Shown here: positions 34,235-46,303 of the stretch, one piece after another
Numbering within the stretch: the stretch's first letter is position 1
How the letters are laid out: each line of letters begins with the position of its first letter
Assembly (NCBI GenBank): GCA_964036045.1
Contig: OZ038401.1
Location: 31,578,397-31,642,396, forward strand
Direction of reading: 5' to 3'
DNA length: 64,000 nucleotides
From: Eutreptiella sp. 'Long Island Sound 2002'
Taxonomy: Eukaryota; Euglenozoa; Euglenophyceae; Eutreptiales; Eutreptiaceae
Translations under genes and position numbers: made by a program
Notes under the pieces: generated by a model
Database searches by the model: none
The model's input: only the letters and a program-made list of their open reading frames with translations
Told to the model about the DNA's origin: nothing

Positions 34235-34795
34235 CCTATTGTTTGGGCATAGGTATCCATCGTTTGGGGATGAGTGCCTATTGTTATGGTATAGGTACCC
34301 ATTCTTTGGGCATGAATACAGATCCTTTGGGGCATAAGTACCTATCATTTGGGGATAGGTACATATGGTTTAGGGGTAGGTGCCTATCGTTTGGGCATTG
34401 GTACCCACCTTTTGGGTGTACCTACCTATCATGTGGGCATATCTACCTATTTTTTGGGCATGGGTACCTATCATTTGGGGCATATGTACCAATCATTTGA
34501 GCATAGGTGCCTTTCGTTTTATGATAGCCACCTCTGTTTTGGGCATATGTACCTATCATTTGGGCATATGTACCTATCGTTTGGGCATAGTTACCTTCGC
34601 CTCAAGCACGGCTACTTATCCTTTGGGCATAGATACCAATCTCTTGGGCATAGGTACTATCGTTTGGGCATAGGTACCTATCGCTTGAGGGTAGGCACCT
34701 ATCATTTGGGCATAGATACCCTTTGTTTGGGGATGGTATCCTATCGTTGGGGATAGGTGCCAATCATTTGGGCATAGGTACCTAATGTTCAAGGA
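34235..34795. repeat. Extended ~22-bp minisatellite at the right end of copy 3
   Basis: The block that closes copies 1 and 2 in about 245 bp continues here for about 560 bp with more TTTGGGCATAGGTACCTATC-type repeats. It appears to be the original array from which the 2.27-kb duplications were bounded. Confidence 0.85.
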
Positions 34796-35159
34796 TAGTT
34801 ATGTTTGGATCAGAGATGGTTCAAAGGGCAGGGTCGGTGGGTCGATCAAAGAGTTTAGGTCCCCATCTCCGTGTACAAGGCCCCCTGCCTATGGAGTATG
34901 CCGCCCCAAGGGGACAAGCTGGTTGGGACTGGGTCTCATCTGAGCTCGCCCGCCCGTGCTGCCGTCTCAGCGCCAGATTCCCCTGCAAGGCCACATTAGG
35001 GGCACAAGGGGGGGAAGGTTGGCCCCAAAAATAGCACGCAAAGAGGAATATTTCATCATTGTGGGGTGTCTCGATATAAAAAAAATTCAGTTTGGTAATA
35101 TTGATTTTGGGGCAGAATGAACGAGGTGTGTCACTAAACAATCTACAAATAGCATTTTA
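34796..35159. other. Spacer between repeat blocks
   Basis: No supported gene. The only open frames are short and lack motifs. Confidence 0.4.
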
Positions 35160-35690
35160 GGGGGGTTTGCGGCCGCCATGGCCTTAATTACACGGGTATT
35201 GGCTTCCCATGTACCCGTATTGTCACCAACTGATGACCCAAACCCATCCCACGCCTGACAAAAGGTTGTTTGAAAAAGTCAAAGATTGGAATTCTACATG
35301 GCCACTGAACAACCTACAAAGGTTAATTTCGGGGCTTTCGTGCCTCATGGCCTTGGCTACATGGGCCTAGCAGCCGGTACATGCGTCCCCATGGGTGCTG
35401 GGGTACCAGGATTGGCCAAACCCATCCCAAAGCCCCGTGAATGATTTCATAAAACTCGAATCCTGGAAAGTTTTCAAGCGGCACAAAACAGCCTACAAAC
35501 AGCAAATTGTGGGGCTTTGGGGGAAAGGGGGGGGGGATGGCCCTTGCTACATGGGCCTAGCAGCCGCTACATGGGCCGCTGTGGGCACTGCATTACCCGT
35601 AGTGTCACCAAAAAATGACCCAAATCCACCCCAAAGCTGTCGAAGAGTTTTGAAAAAAGTCAATTTTTCAAAGGGTTTCAGGTGTCATTG
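35160..35690 (-). repeat. ~190-bp satellite family, three tandem copies (inverted)
   Basis: Reverse-complement relatives of the array at 17815-18360. Copies begin near 35165, 35330 and 35510; each reads CCATGGCC.., TACATGGGCCTAGCAGCCG.., a TACCCGTA.TGTCACCAA block, TGACCCAAACCCATCCCA and a TTTTGAAAAAGTC-like end. The orientation is opposite to the first array, 17 kb away. Confidence 0.82.
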
Positions 35691-36691
35691 AACATCTTGG
35701 CAAATGCATGAACGCTCAAAGCCCGAGGGGTCTATAAAAATTTTGCGGCTCAAAATAGAAAAAATCCAAAACACTCATGATTTCAGGGTAAAAAATGGTG
35801 GGGTGAATTTCTTCAATTCCTGCCACCACCCCACCCTAAAAAACGTACCAAGCGACCAGGGGGCTGAGGGTTCAAAATCGTAGAATTTATTGGGGAATCA
35901 TTTGGTCTCCAAAAAATGATGATTTTACAAGGGCGTCAAACATCCAACTGCATACATTGGGGTATATTTATGCTATGTGAATACCCCACAAGAGGAGGGG
36001 TATATGGCGCTCACGCCTGCGGTTGATCTAACAACCCTCTTCCGGGTGATTTGGCGAAATTCAGGGTTCTCATGAACATTCCTGTCCCTCTGGAACACTA
36101 CACTTCCAAAATGTTGGAATTCCCTCACATTGAATTCAGTAACTCTTGCCCCATTGTAGCACTCGACCGACCCCAAGACACCTCCAAAACCACACCACCC
36201 TTGTCAAGCATGACCTTCCTCGTGTGGCAACTCAATTTACAATAACGTACAAACCCACAAAGCGCAAGAAAGAGTGGAAAAGGGGTGGAAAAAAAACTGA
36301 AATCTCCCATATCGCAAAATGACAATCATGTCCCCAGTGGCATAAAGCACGGGTCTGCTGTCTCCTAACAGTGGCGACATTCACTGTTCACAAGTAATCC
36401 AAAAGCAGTAGTGGAGCTTTCCTTTGGATCGGGTCATCGGAGATTAAAGTCAGAAGGATGGCCTACATGACAAATTCTCGACCAGCTCCTTTCCTTTGGC
36501 GCCATGCGAGTGGTGCACTGCATCAATGAGCACCAATCCAAAAAAGTCCAAGTATGGACAAAAAGTCACAGGGGTACGTGCGGCAGTGCCACTGGAAGTG
36601 ATCCAAAAATGGAGCAGCAAGGGGGGCGCACGTTTATCACTATGGCCAACAAGGGAGGGGGGCAGGGTGGGGGGGCAACCATGAGGGAGTC
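35691..36691. other. Intergenic DNA
   Basis: A/T-rich with no supported gene, RNA or repeat array. Confidence 0.4.
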
Positions 36692-36972
36692 ATGCTTGGA
36701 GAGTGTACTTTACAAAAGATGCTCAAATCTTTTTCCAGTCAACGACTGGTTCATAGGTTAGAGGACATGGGGCGGCTCATTTACAAGAGAAGGGCCATTT
36801 CGGACAGGACAAATCACCCCACCCACCCCACGGTCGCCCCAACTAGACGGCGCTTCGATAAACGTCTGTGGGGCAAACCTCTGGATGAATTACTCCAGCA
36901 GCATGCCCAGAGCCACGGAGTCCTTAAGCATTTTCCTTTGCAACAGGCAAGCCGTTTCGTGCTAAAAAGTGC
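36692..36972 (+). CDS. Candidate exon, weakly RhoGAP-like
   Basis: The open frame ends in RRRFDKRLWGKPLDELLQQH followed by AQSHGVLKHFPLQQASRFVL. The LWGKPLDELLQ segment followed by a helix resembles the start of RhoGAP domains (F-G-V-P-L-x-E-L-L). A strong donor GTAAGA follows base 36972. I could not find the following exons, which should carry the catalytic Arg in a G-I-F-R motif, nor a convincing start. The call rests on one short segment and a splice donor and may be wrong. Confidence 0.2.
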
Positions 36973-39900
36973 GTAAGACAACGCCAGGGATTGCAATAAT
37001 ATCTGAAGGCTGCACTTGCTGTCCACTTGCTTGCACTGGAACGGCTGCTACTGTGTGACCTGGTTTTGTGTTGCGACACGCCCTCTAGAGCTGCTGCAGC
37101 AGTTGCTGTAGTTGTCACCGTGTTGGGGTCACCTTCGGAAAGATAATCCCCGCATACTTTTTCATAAATTTTCCGATTCTGGTTGTCACCCTTGACCAGC
37201 CACAACCACAGCGGAGTTTCAGCGAGATTTCTGCAGTCTGCCTGCATACATCCGGAGGGTGCCGGCGCACATCCCAACGAAATGACTTCACCCAACGGAA
37301 GCTTAAACCATTTTCATGAAAGCAACAGAGCAGTGACCAGGGCCGCCCCCCCAAAAGGGGCCATGATGTACCGAATGGGGGGGAGGGGGGGCTGTCCCAC
37401 ATCCCAAGACCCATCCCCCTGGACTCTCTGGCCGCTTGCAACACCATTCACGCAAACCAGGCCTGGCGCCTGGGCGGCAACCCTTAAATCTGTCTCCCCT
37501 TAACATTGGCATGGGGCCAAGGAGAGGAGAGCCTTTCAGGACATGTTCTTCGGCAATAAGACAAGCCGCACAGAAGAGCACGCCCAGGAACTTTCAAGCC
37601 CGTCCTGGGCGTGCACTGGATCTGGATACACAGAGGGCCCATTCTCTGTGGTTCAGACAATGGAAACGACCACAGTAACACAGTACCTGACGTTGGTGTG
37701 GCTCGGTGAAAGCCGTCTCCATGGCACCGAACTGTTTGTGTATTGTATGGCACAGAGAACCCTGACACGGCTGCAATGTTGTACATCGGTGCCACTGTGG
37801 CTAGAGTTTAGACAGCACAAGATGGGCAACGTTGTGAAAGAAATGATGGTATTGCAAAATATCATAGTTGCAAATAGTCGCAAATTAGGCGGAAGCATAC
37901 AGGACAATGGGAACAGTATCCCAGGGGAGTGGGTTCGGAGCCGGAGGGGTTGGAGATATTGAAATGTTGTGTGGGACATCACACGCCCAGTGCACATTCA
38001 CGATGTACTGTGCCTTTGACACAGGTTCACGTATCAGTACCTGTATGCCCTCTGACTTTACATTCCTGTGTGCAAAAGCCCTCGTGGTTAGGTGCAGAGG
38101 CAAAAGTGATCAATCATATATCCACTTGATGAATGTGGGCCGGCCTGCCCTGGCACCCCCTATGCACGTTTCCAGTAGTCCAGGGCGGGAAGGCAAAGAC
38201 CGATGGGGTGCAAACCCTGGCGTTTGCGTTGCAGAGTCAAAAAAAAATGCAGTCATATATTGTGAGCCCACATGCCCCAAGGGCTGGTACAAAGTGGGCC
38301 GGCAGACCGTCGGTTGGCCGGGCCCATGGCCGATCGGACAGACAAAATAATTGGTCGGGCAGGCAGGCAAACAATAACCCGTTGACCAAGCAATGACCCG
38401 GTTGGGGTGGATCGGTAAACAGCCGGTTTGCTTCTGGGTGGCTGAGCAGAGAGGCAGTTGGAGATCGTGACGGCCGTGACGGAGGAAAATGAAACTATCA
38501 GCGAAAACGCTTCCTGCGCAAAGGATTGTGCGCGGCCTTGCACACCATCTCCGAACAGCACATGAAACAAGAGAGATTGAATTCGGTGCCACGAGACAAG
38601 TCAAAGTGACCAATGAGGCAGCCATTTGCCGCCCGGTCGCCGCCGGTGCCACCAGCCTTGCATCTGTGGGGCATACTGGCACACAGGCATGTCCACGCGC
38701 GACCCACCGACAATCCCATCAGCCCACTTTCTCAGCCAAGGGGTTGGTGACGGGTTTGTCGAGGACAATTTGGATCGGGTTTTCACCGTCAGAGATATCC
38801 AGCATGATGTTGTTGGAGGTCTTGGTGGGCTGCATGGACGCGGGATAGAACGAGGTGCACGGGAACATTGGTCGGGGCAATAGGCCAACGAGGCGTTGCC
38901 TAACGTGCCACAGCATGGCTTGAGGCTTCGCGACTCCGCCACATCCACAACACAATCACAGATCTCATTCAAAGGAGGGATGGCGGCACCGACTACATCC
39001 AACCCCAACACTAATGCACTCAGGGATGGCCCAGCCTCACCCAAAGAATGGGGGATTTTCTTGGGACGGCTGCCCAAAAACGTGGATGACTGTTCCTGCC
39101 TTGGTCGCAGCAGCCCAACAACATGACCCGCTATACGCCGGTTGTCCCTCCAAGTGCATGTGGTAGACACACAAACAAAACGCTTCCTGGATTGTTGGCC
39201 CTGCATGACAGTGGAAGGCAGGGGATTCCCCGCGGTTTTCCATTCTGGGCATGGCAGAAAGCAAAGCGAAAATAAACAAAGCAATCGAGGTCAGTGATGT
39301 GCCTTCGAGTGAACCGGTCCCAGTCCGCTCGGACAGAGGCTCCTGGTGGACAGCTCCGCCAAACGGGGCCAGCCTTCCAGAGCTCCGTCCACAATGACGA
39401 TGTGTGCATCTGCCATGTGCACTCTCTGGCCCCCCTTGCACAGTCCCTTCAGGACGTACGACGGTGTCCGTGCCCCCGGAGACTGTCACCAAATGACGGT
39501 GAGCTCCCCCATCACCACCGCCACCCGGGGGACTATACGCGAGGACCCAGCCCTGACCTTTCAATTACAACTGCACTGTAACTAGAGGAAGCTTCTTCTT
39601 CGGTGCCATGGACTTTTGGGGCAAGTGACGGCGCCCTGCCCCCCCTTTGGGGACTGTGCAAAAGGGGGGAAATAAAAATTCGCTTCCTTTGCCCAATGCC
39701 GAGTGTGTGCATCTGCTCTGCTTGCTTTGCCTTTACGGCCTCCCGTGTCAGCCTATGAATAGCACCCACAGCCTGCGGACCTACGATGCAGCACCTGCAT
39801 CATTCACCGATTCTCGCCCCACACGCACAAGCACCACAGACCATGGGCACCTGCATACCAAATGATCAGCAGGAACTTGGTTGGGACTTGAACTGAAGCC

Positions 39901-40943
39901 GTTGAATCGGGGCGGAGGGCGGAAATCGTCCCGTTTTGTGCGACTCGGGCTGACGGGGGGCTCCATTCGAATTGGACCTGAGCCTGTTTTGCTTCGAGTC
40001 TTCCTCTGCTCAATCTGCTGCTGAAATTTCTATGAGCAGTGCAGAGCCCTTTACCCTCGGATTTCAGAAAGACTGGAAGACTACTCCCTATGTGAGCCTT
40101 TGTATGGCAGGAGTGTTTCATCCATTTAACGATGAAAAGGCACATTGACGTGCAACGCAACTATCGCTGACAAGACTGGCAACTCTGTCCCCCATCAGAC
40201 GTCTACAGCGGACGTGGGGGGGGGCGGACGCCAGAGAACACTGTATTTGCTGAGGCCTATGGGAGACACGAATCATGTTCCCTCAAGCCCGTTTTCAAAG
40301 AGGATCGGCCGGGGCTATCCCGCTCTCTGCGAACTCTCTTTGGATCCCGCACTCTGTGGGCTTTGGAGCACATAAATATCTGGTGTTGCGAGGCTGGATG
40401 GTTGGCAGGCTTGGGGCATTATGGTGTTGTGCCCAGGGCACTTTATTATGCGCAATGATGTGTGATATCTCTGCTCTCCCGACCTCCCAACCCCGGCAGA
40501 GGCCTCCATGGAACCAATCGGCCACAACTTGCACCCCATTAATATTGGAATAGGGTTGAGGCAGGATCCCAGAAGATCAATGGTTGAGGCATAAGTGCCG
40601 GACGCTGTGTGAACAATCTGCAACATTTCTGGGATCCAATAGCGCAATCATCCCCATGACCCTGAGATGAGGTGAGACACACTGACAGTGTGTCTCCCCC
40701 AATTCGGCGAAGAAATCCCAACAATTCGGCGAAGAAATCCCAACAATCGGCAGAACAATTCGGCGGGCCTATTTTTTGGCGAAATGCTTCCCAGGCACCA
40801 GGATTATGGCCCTGGCCCCCCAAACACACTGTCCCTTTGGTTGCTGTGTTGTCAGAGACATGTGGAAACCCTTATTAGCTGAAAAAAACTTTTCATCCTG
40901 CTGCTTGTATAAGACGAAAAATGGCATCTGCAGAACGAAAATG
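36973..40943. other. Gene-poor intergenic DNA with a few possible exons
   Basis: No supported complete gene. A minus-strand segment near 39290-39470 reads SYVLKGLCKGGQRVHMADA then HIVIVDGALEGWPRLAEL, which looks coding but matches nothing I recognise; overlapping minus frames at 38601-39284 and 38719-38955 are also unassigned. Near 40690-40790 there are repeats of CCCAACAATTCGGCGAAGAA, related to a block at 41580-41690. Confidence 0.35.
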
Positions 40944-41017
40944 ATTGGTTGAATGGTTATAGTGTTGGTTTTAAAACACCAAGAAATGGTGGTACCCTGG
41001 TTCAAACCCCGAGGGGG
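40944..41017 (+). tRNA. tRNA-like sequence (tRNA relic or SINE head)
   Basis: Contains an A-box-like TGGTTATAGTGTTGG, an anticodon-arm-like TTGGT-TTTAAAA-C-ACCAA (the loop would read anticodon UAA, Leu, with one extra base) and a B-box-like GGTTCAAACCC. The T-stem pairs poorly and the acceptor stem is not clear, so a functional tRNA is unlikely; a tRNA-derived SINE or pseudogene fits better. Confidence 0.4.
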
Positions 41018-41163
41018 TAAATTTTATGACCTGGACCCAGAGTCAAAGACAGGTTTTTGGAAGTGTCCGGGGGGTAACTTGGTTCCACCGTTTCAGTTTG
41101 CAGCGCTTTTGTTTTCTTCATGTGCATGGGAAAACTGTGCACTTTCTGAATATCCAAGAGGTG

Positions 41164-41457
41164 TTAATTGGTATAAGAAGTGGAAGAATCGGCAACCTCG
41201 CATTCCCCAGACACAACTACAGAATCCACTGCAGGCGCCAGTAGCCCGGAATCCACTGACTGGGGGCCTGATGATGAGCTGTCCGAAGAACGGCGGCTGA
41301 AGAACGCACTGGGCCGTGCAGAGCGAACACAAAATTTGCAAACTGCCCCCTCACCGGCATCAGGATACTTGTCCCGAAGAAAAGTTTGATCAGCGGAGGA
41401 CAACGAATCCCAGGGGACCAAAGACACGTCTTTTTGTGGACAGTAAAAACACTTCAT
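41164..41457 (-). CDS. Small hypothetical protein with two CxxC pairs
   Basis: From ATG 41457 the frame gives 97 residues starting MKCFYC. C-x2-C (residues 3-6) and, about 36 residues later, C-x2-C in VCKFCVR could bind one zinc ion. A Ser-rich, acidic tail follows (SSDSSSSGP). The spacing is longer than in classical zinc fingers and I do not recognise the family; it could be the first exon of a larger gene or part of a transposon protein. Upstream and downstream are repeats and simple sequence. Confidence 0.35.
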   Translation of the reverse strand: MKCFYCPQKDVSLVPWDSLSSADQTFLRDKYPDAGEGAVCKFCVRSARPSAFFSRRSSDSSSSGPQSVDSGLLAPAVDSVVVSGECEVADSSTSYTN

Positions 41458-42604
41458 GGTGCCAATCTGAACAACCAATGTACAAAGAAAAGGTATTATG
41501 CAGTGTCCCAAAGTAAGTGACGCCTCCAACTCAGGTGACCCAGAACCCATAAACCCCAACATGTCGGCAAAACGAGGCGGCAAAGTCCCAGAAACCTAGT
41601 GATTCGGCAAAACAAATCGGCGAGATTCAGAAACCCAACAATTTGGCAGACCAATTCGGCCAAATAGGCCAAATTCAGCCGCCGAATTGGGGGGGGGGGG
41701 TGGCGCCATTGTTTGCAGGTATGCAAATCGAGGAAAGGGAGGGTTTCGCGTGCACACACGCGTGTACATACAAACACACACGTGCGCGCGTGGAGGGCAG
41801 AGGTCGAGACAATACCATGCGCAAGTGCCGCTGATCTGTGCATGTGAACTGTCATGTCTGCCGACAACACCCGCTCAACACAACACAGCCAGCGTATCAG
41901 TGTGCACACCCACACACAGCCGTCCTTTTGCCTCCGCCTTTTCTGCTTCTGCATGCGGAAGATCCTGGCAGGCAAAGCGTTAAGGATCCAAGTGGCATTA
42001 TTTTTAAGTTTGGCTGAAAATACTGTCTCAAGTGTACCACCTTGACGCACCAGACACACACGCGCGTGCGCGCACACACACGATTGCGAGACAAATGAGC
42101 ACAACGCAGGCTCCGAATGTTAGACTCCTCGTCAATGGGATCATCAAAAATAAACATGTTCAACGCCAAAAGACGCCTTCCTGTAGGTAACAGGCACACA
42201 GCAGTCCAAAATGTCCTCTGTTGCTCCTGAAGAACGTAAAATACGCTGTGTGCCGCCACTCCAGCAGTGCAGGCTGTACTACTCTCTGCCAAATGCATCG
42301 TGTGACCATGTGCATGGTTTCCTGGCAGCTTCTGCGGACCAGGGCCTGTATGCACTATGCCACGTGCGAGCGGGACCGCGTACGTTCACACCGGTGCCGG
42401 TGATGGATCGTTTTGCAGTGCTCCTGCACACACATACACACACACACGCTCACGCTCACACACACACACACACACACATGCGCGCGCTCACACGCGCACA
42501 CGTTCGCACACGCCCATGCCCCTGCCCGCCCACACGCACGCACCCACCCACGCTCGCAGCCACGCCTGCCTACCTGCCCGCATGCACACACGCGCGCATG
42601 CGAA

Positions 42605-42644
<40 letters not shown>

Positions 42645-42829
42645 CACAGAGACACAAATACACACACACACACACACACACACAATCACAAGCAGCTCAA
42701 GACCAAGGCTCCTCGTCAAGGCACGTCAAGCAAACCACACATGCGCACGACAGCACTTGGGGCCTTTCTGCAGCACACGGTAATGGAATGGCCAAACGAA
42801 GCAAAGTGCTGCCGCACCAGAAACACTGG
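41458..42829. other. Simple-sequence-rich spacer left of the big array
   Basis: Holds a CCAACAATT(C/T)GGC-type repeat near 41580-41690, short CA/CG tracts near 41750-41800 and 42055-42085, and the CA-rich block at 42420-42690. No supported gene. Confidence 0.5.
42420..42690. repeat. CA-rich microsatellite block
   Basis: Interrupted (CA)n with CACG-rich and (GA)n segments; it lies just left of the 1.21-kb array. Every array unit contains its own shorter CA/CG tract, so this block may be related to the seed of the array. Confidence 0.88.
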
Positions 42830-43005
42830 CGACGAACGAGCGTCGCCAGAACAGCCACAAACCGCGCTGTCTCATTGGGCTTCACCGACTGTTGGTGAGC
42901 ACACACACACACACATGCGCGCACGCGATGAGAACTGCAAAAACAACAGCAAATTAGTCGAGCAGAAGACAGGGAAGCTCGTGGAGAGCTGTTTGAGTCC
43001 GTTAC

Positions 43006-43920
43006 GCCCCTGTCTGAGGTGGGCAGGCCGCCATCCGTCAGCAGGATGATGACCGCTGGTTCGGTGTTGGTGGCATACCACCCAAACCCGTGGCGGTCAA
43101 TGCCAGACACCTCCTCCGACAACAGGCGGCCCTGATTCAGCACTAAGAACAACATGTTCAGACTTTCCCCAAGAGCTGTCGTCGAGTGTGCAACGAGGCA
43201 CTTCAATGCGTTTTTGATTAAAGACTGTGATTCCTTCGGCCCCACTTTCAAAGCGTGAGGTCCTGGATCGCTGGTAATTAGGCAGTACTTGTCGTCCTTG
43301 CCATCTGGCGTCGTGTGCCGCACACGAACGAAGTGCTCGAAGCCACACTTGGCAATGTCCAACAACGTCATGCCTGTCTCGGCCTTGTGGTTCATAGACA
43401 CGCTGGTGTCAATGAGGAATGCAATTATCATCTTAAAGAACAGCACTGCCTCCAAAAACAAAGACTGAAGAAAAGTGGTTGCTGGGTGCAAAGAATCAGA
43501 CACATCTCCTGTGCCCACTAGAGCTTGCTCTTTAGTGCTGAACATCCGATTCTTACTGCCAAACTCAGGAGTCAGCTTGCCCATAAGTACCAAGTCGACC
43601 AACATTGCAGCGACGGGAATACTTTGCACACGCGCATCAAATTTCCTGTCACATATGTCTCCTGGTTCTGGATCTTGCCACAGCAAAACAAATGCCTCTG
43701 CCACCGTGAGCTTGTTTGGGAGGGGCATAGACAAGACAATAGCTCTCACCCAGAGATCACAGCTTTTGGCAGCACCCTCAGCAGCTCTTCCCAACTCAGC
43801 ATGGCGTCGACGGATGTTGCGTGCCGGTATGTCCAGATGCTCCTTGACAAACTGACCAACAACAAAGTCGGTGTCGGCCTCCAAACATTGTTGCAACTCG
43901 TGCTCCCAACGGTGAGACAT
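43006..43920 (-). CDS. Array unit 1: GPP34-like segment joined to an INTS6-like vWA domain
   Basis: From ATG 43920 (MSHRWEHELQQ) the frame covers 163 residues resembling GPP34 (GOLPH3-like) proteins, with LTVAEAFVLLWQDPEPGD and VAAMLVDLVLMGKLTPEF where that family has E-x-x-L-L-x-x-D and the L-x-E-L-x-L-x-G-R-L helix. It continues in frame into a 142-residue vWA domain that begins at an internal Met (base 43431) with IIAFLIDTSVSMN. All MIDAS elements are present: DTSVS, the Thr in HSTTALGE and the Asp in LLTDGG. The order and spacing match the N-terminus of Integrator subunit 6, which begins at the equivalent Met. The codon region ends at a possible donor (GTAACG at 43005). In most units an in-frame TGA lies just upstream of the first segment. 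Reading past 43005 runs into the GT tract and then unit-specific left flank. One fusion protein, or two exons of different origin, are both possible; GPP34 is the weaker assignment. Confidence 0.6.
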
Positions 43921-44221
43921 GGAGTGGTAAGAAGGTAACACCGCAAGGCGTAAACCTATCTTTCAATGTCCAGTCGTTGAGAGCGGAGCGCACAAAAAGA
44001 ACAGTGCTACACAGGAAACAAGGGCACAACCACATTACATGCATCACAAACGACAACGAACGTCGCCAGAACAGCCACAAACCGCGCTGTCTCATTGGGC
44101 TTCACCAACTGTTGGTGAGCACACACACACGCGCGCGCACACGATGAGAACTGCAAAAACAACAGCAAATTAGTCGAGCAGAAGACAGGGAAGCTCGTGG
44201 AGAGCTGTTTGAGTCCGTTAC

Positions 44222-45136
44222 GCCCCTGTCTGAGGTGGGCAGGCCGCCATCCGTCAGCGGGATGATGACCGCTGGTTCGGTGTTGGTGGCATACCACCCA
44301 AACCCGTGGCGGTCAATGCCAGACACCTCCCCCGACAACAGGTGGCCCTGATTCAGCACTAAGAACAACATGTTCAGACTTTCCCCAAGAGCTGTCGTCG
44401 AGTGTGCAACGAGGCACTTCAATGCGTTTTTGATTAAAGACTGTGATTCCTTCGGCCCCACTTTCAAAGCGTGAGGTCCTGGATCGCTGGTAATCAGGCA
44501 GTACTTGTCGTCCTTGCCATCTGGCGTCGTCTGCCGCACACGAACGAAGTGCTCAAAGCCACACTTGGCAATGTCCAACAACGTCATGCCTGTCTCGGCC
44601 TTGTGGTTCATAGACACGCTGGTGTCAATGAGGAATGCAATTATCATCTTAAAGAACAGCACTGCCTCCGAAAACAAAGACCGAAGAAAAGTGGTTGCTG
44701 GGTGCAAAGAATTAGACACATCTCCTGTGCACACTAGAGCTTGGTCTTTAGTGCTGAACATCCGATTCTTACCGCCAAACTCAGGAGTCAGCTTGCCCAT
44801 AAGGACCAAGTCGACCAACATTGCAGCGACGGGAATACTTTGCACACGCGCATCAAATTTCCTGTCACATATGTCTCCTGGTTCTGGATCTTGCCACAGC
44901 AAAACAAATGCCTCTGCCACCGTGAGCTTGTTTGGGAGGGGCATAGACAAGACAATAGCTCTCACCCAGAGATCACAGCTTTTGGCAGCACCCTCAGCAG
45001 CCCTTCGCAACTCAGCATGGCGTCGACGGATGGTGCGCGCCGGTATGTCCAGATGCTCCTTGACAAACTGACCAACAACAAAGTCGGTGTCGGCCTCCAA
45101 ACATTGTTGCAACTCGTGCTCCCAACGGTGAGACAT
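44222..45136 (-). CDS. Array unit 2, intact frame
   Basis: Same 305-codon structure as unit 1, internal vWA Met at 44647. Private changes include FGGKNRMF, SNSLHP and LSGEVSG. MIDAS residues are kept. Confidence 0.6.
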
Positions 45137-45434
45137 GGAGTGGTAAGAAGGTAACACCGCAGGGCGTAAACCTATCTTTCAATGTCCGTTTGATAGTGGA
45201 GTGCACAAAAAGAAAAGTGCTACACAGGAAACAAGGGCACAACCACATTACATGCATCACAAACGACAACGAACGTCGCCAGAACAGCCACAAACCGCGG
45301 TGTCTCATTGGGCTTCACCGACTGTTGGTGAGCACACACACACGCGCGCGCACATGATGAGATCTGCAACAACAACAGCAAATTAGTCGAGCAGAAGACA
45401 GGGAAGCTCGTGGAGAGCTGTTTGAGTCTGTTAC

Positions 45435-46303
45435 GCCCCTGTCTGAGGTGGGCAGGCCGCCATCCGTCAGCGGGATGATGACCGCTGGTTCGGTGTTGGT
45501 GGCATACCACCCAAACCCGTGGCGGTCAATGCCAGACACCTCCTCCGACAACAGGTGGCCCTGATTCAGCACTGAGAACAACATGTTCAGACTTTCCCCA
45601 AGAGCTGTCGTCGAGTGTGCAACGAGGCACTTCAATGCGTTTTTGATTAAAGACTGTGATTCCTTCGGCCCCACTTTCAAAGCGTGAGGTCCTGGATCGC
45701 TGGTAATCAGGCAGTTCTTGTCGTCCTTGCCATCTGGCGCCGTCTGCCGCACACGAACGAAGTGCTCGAAGCCGCACTTGGCAATGTCCAACAACGTCAT
45801 GCCTGTCTCGGCCTTGTGGTTCATAGACACGCTGGTGTCAATGAGGAATGCAATTATCATCTTAAAGAACAGCACTGCCTCCAAAAACAAAGACCGAAGA
45901 AAAGTGGTTGCTGGGTGCAAAGAATCAGACACATCTCCTGTGCACACTAGAGCTTGCTCTTTAGTGCTGAACATCCGATTCTTACTGCCAAACTCAGGAG
46001 TCAGCTTGCCCATAAGTACCAAGTCGACCAACATTGCAGCGACGGGAATACTTTGCACACGCGCATCAAATTTCTTGTCACATATGTCTCCTGTTTCTGG
46101 ATCTTGCCACAGCAAAACAAATGCCTCTGCCACCGTGAGCTTGTTTGGGAGGGGCATAGACAAGACAATAGCTCTCACCCAGAGATCACAGCTTTTGGCA
46201 GCACCCTCAGCAGCTCTTCGCAACTCAGCACAAACCGACCAACAACAAAGTCGGTGTCGGCCTCCAAACATTGTTGCAACTCGTGCTCCCAACGGTGAGA
46301 CAT
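45435..46303 (-). pseudogene. Array unit 3, deletion in the GPP34-like segment
   Basis: About 46 bases are missing near 46229 (unit length 1170), which removes the link between residues ~27 and ~44 and shifts the frame. The vWA part (ATG 45860 to 45435) is intact. Confidence 0.7.

Larger units (their letters stand above)
27682..34480. repeat. Three head-to-tail copies of a 2.27-kb unit
   Basis: Copies at 27682-29948, 29949-32216 and 32217 to about 34480 are almost identical: the periods are 2267 and 2268 bases, with only scattered single-base differences. Each copy holds about 1.4 kb of apparently unique DNA, then a ~45-bp tandem repeat block, then a ~22-bp minisatellite. Short open frames recur in all three (for example an 85-codon minus frame at 28689-28946), but the copies are too young for that to show selection and some differences change amino acids. 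I call no gene. A 7-bp stem hairpin (GACCCGG CTGCAA CCGGGTC) occurs at 27822-27841 and 30089-30108; copy 3 has a disrupting change. Confidence 0.95.

Noticed and set aside
38601-39284. 227-codon minus-strand frame
   Set aside because: Overlaps other minus-strand frames of similar quality and shows no recognisable domain.
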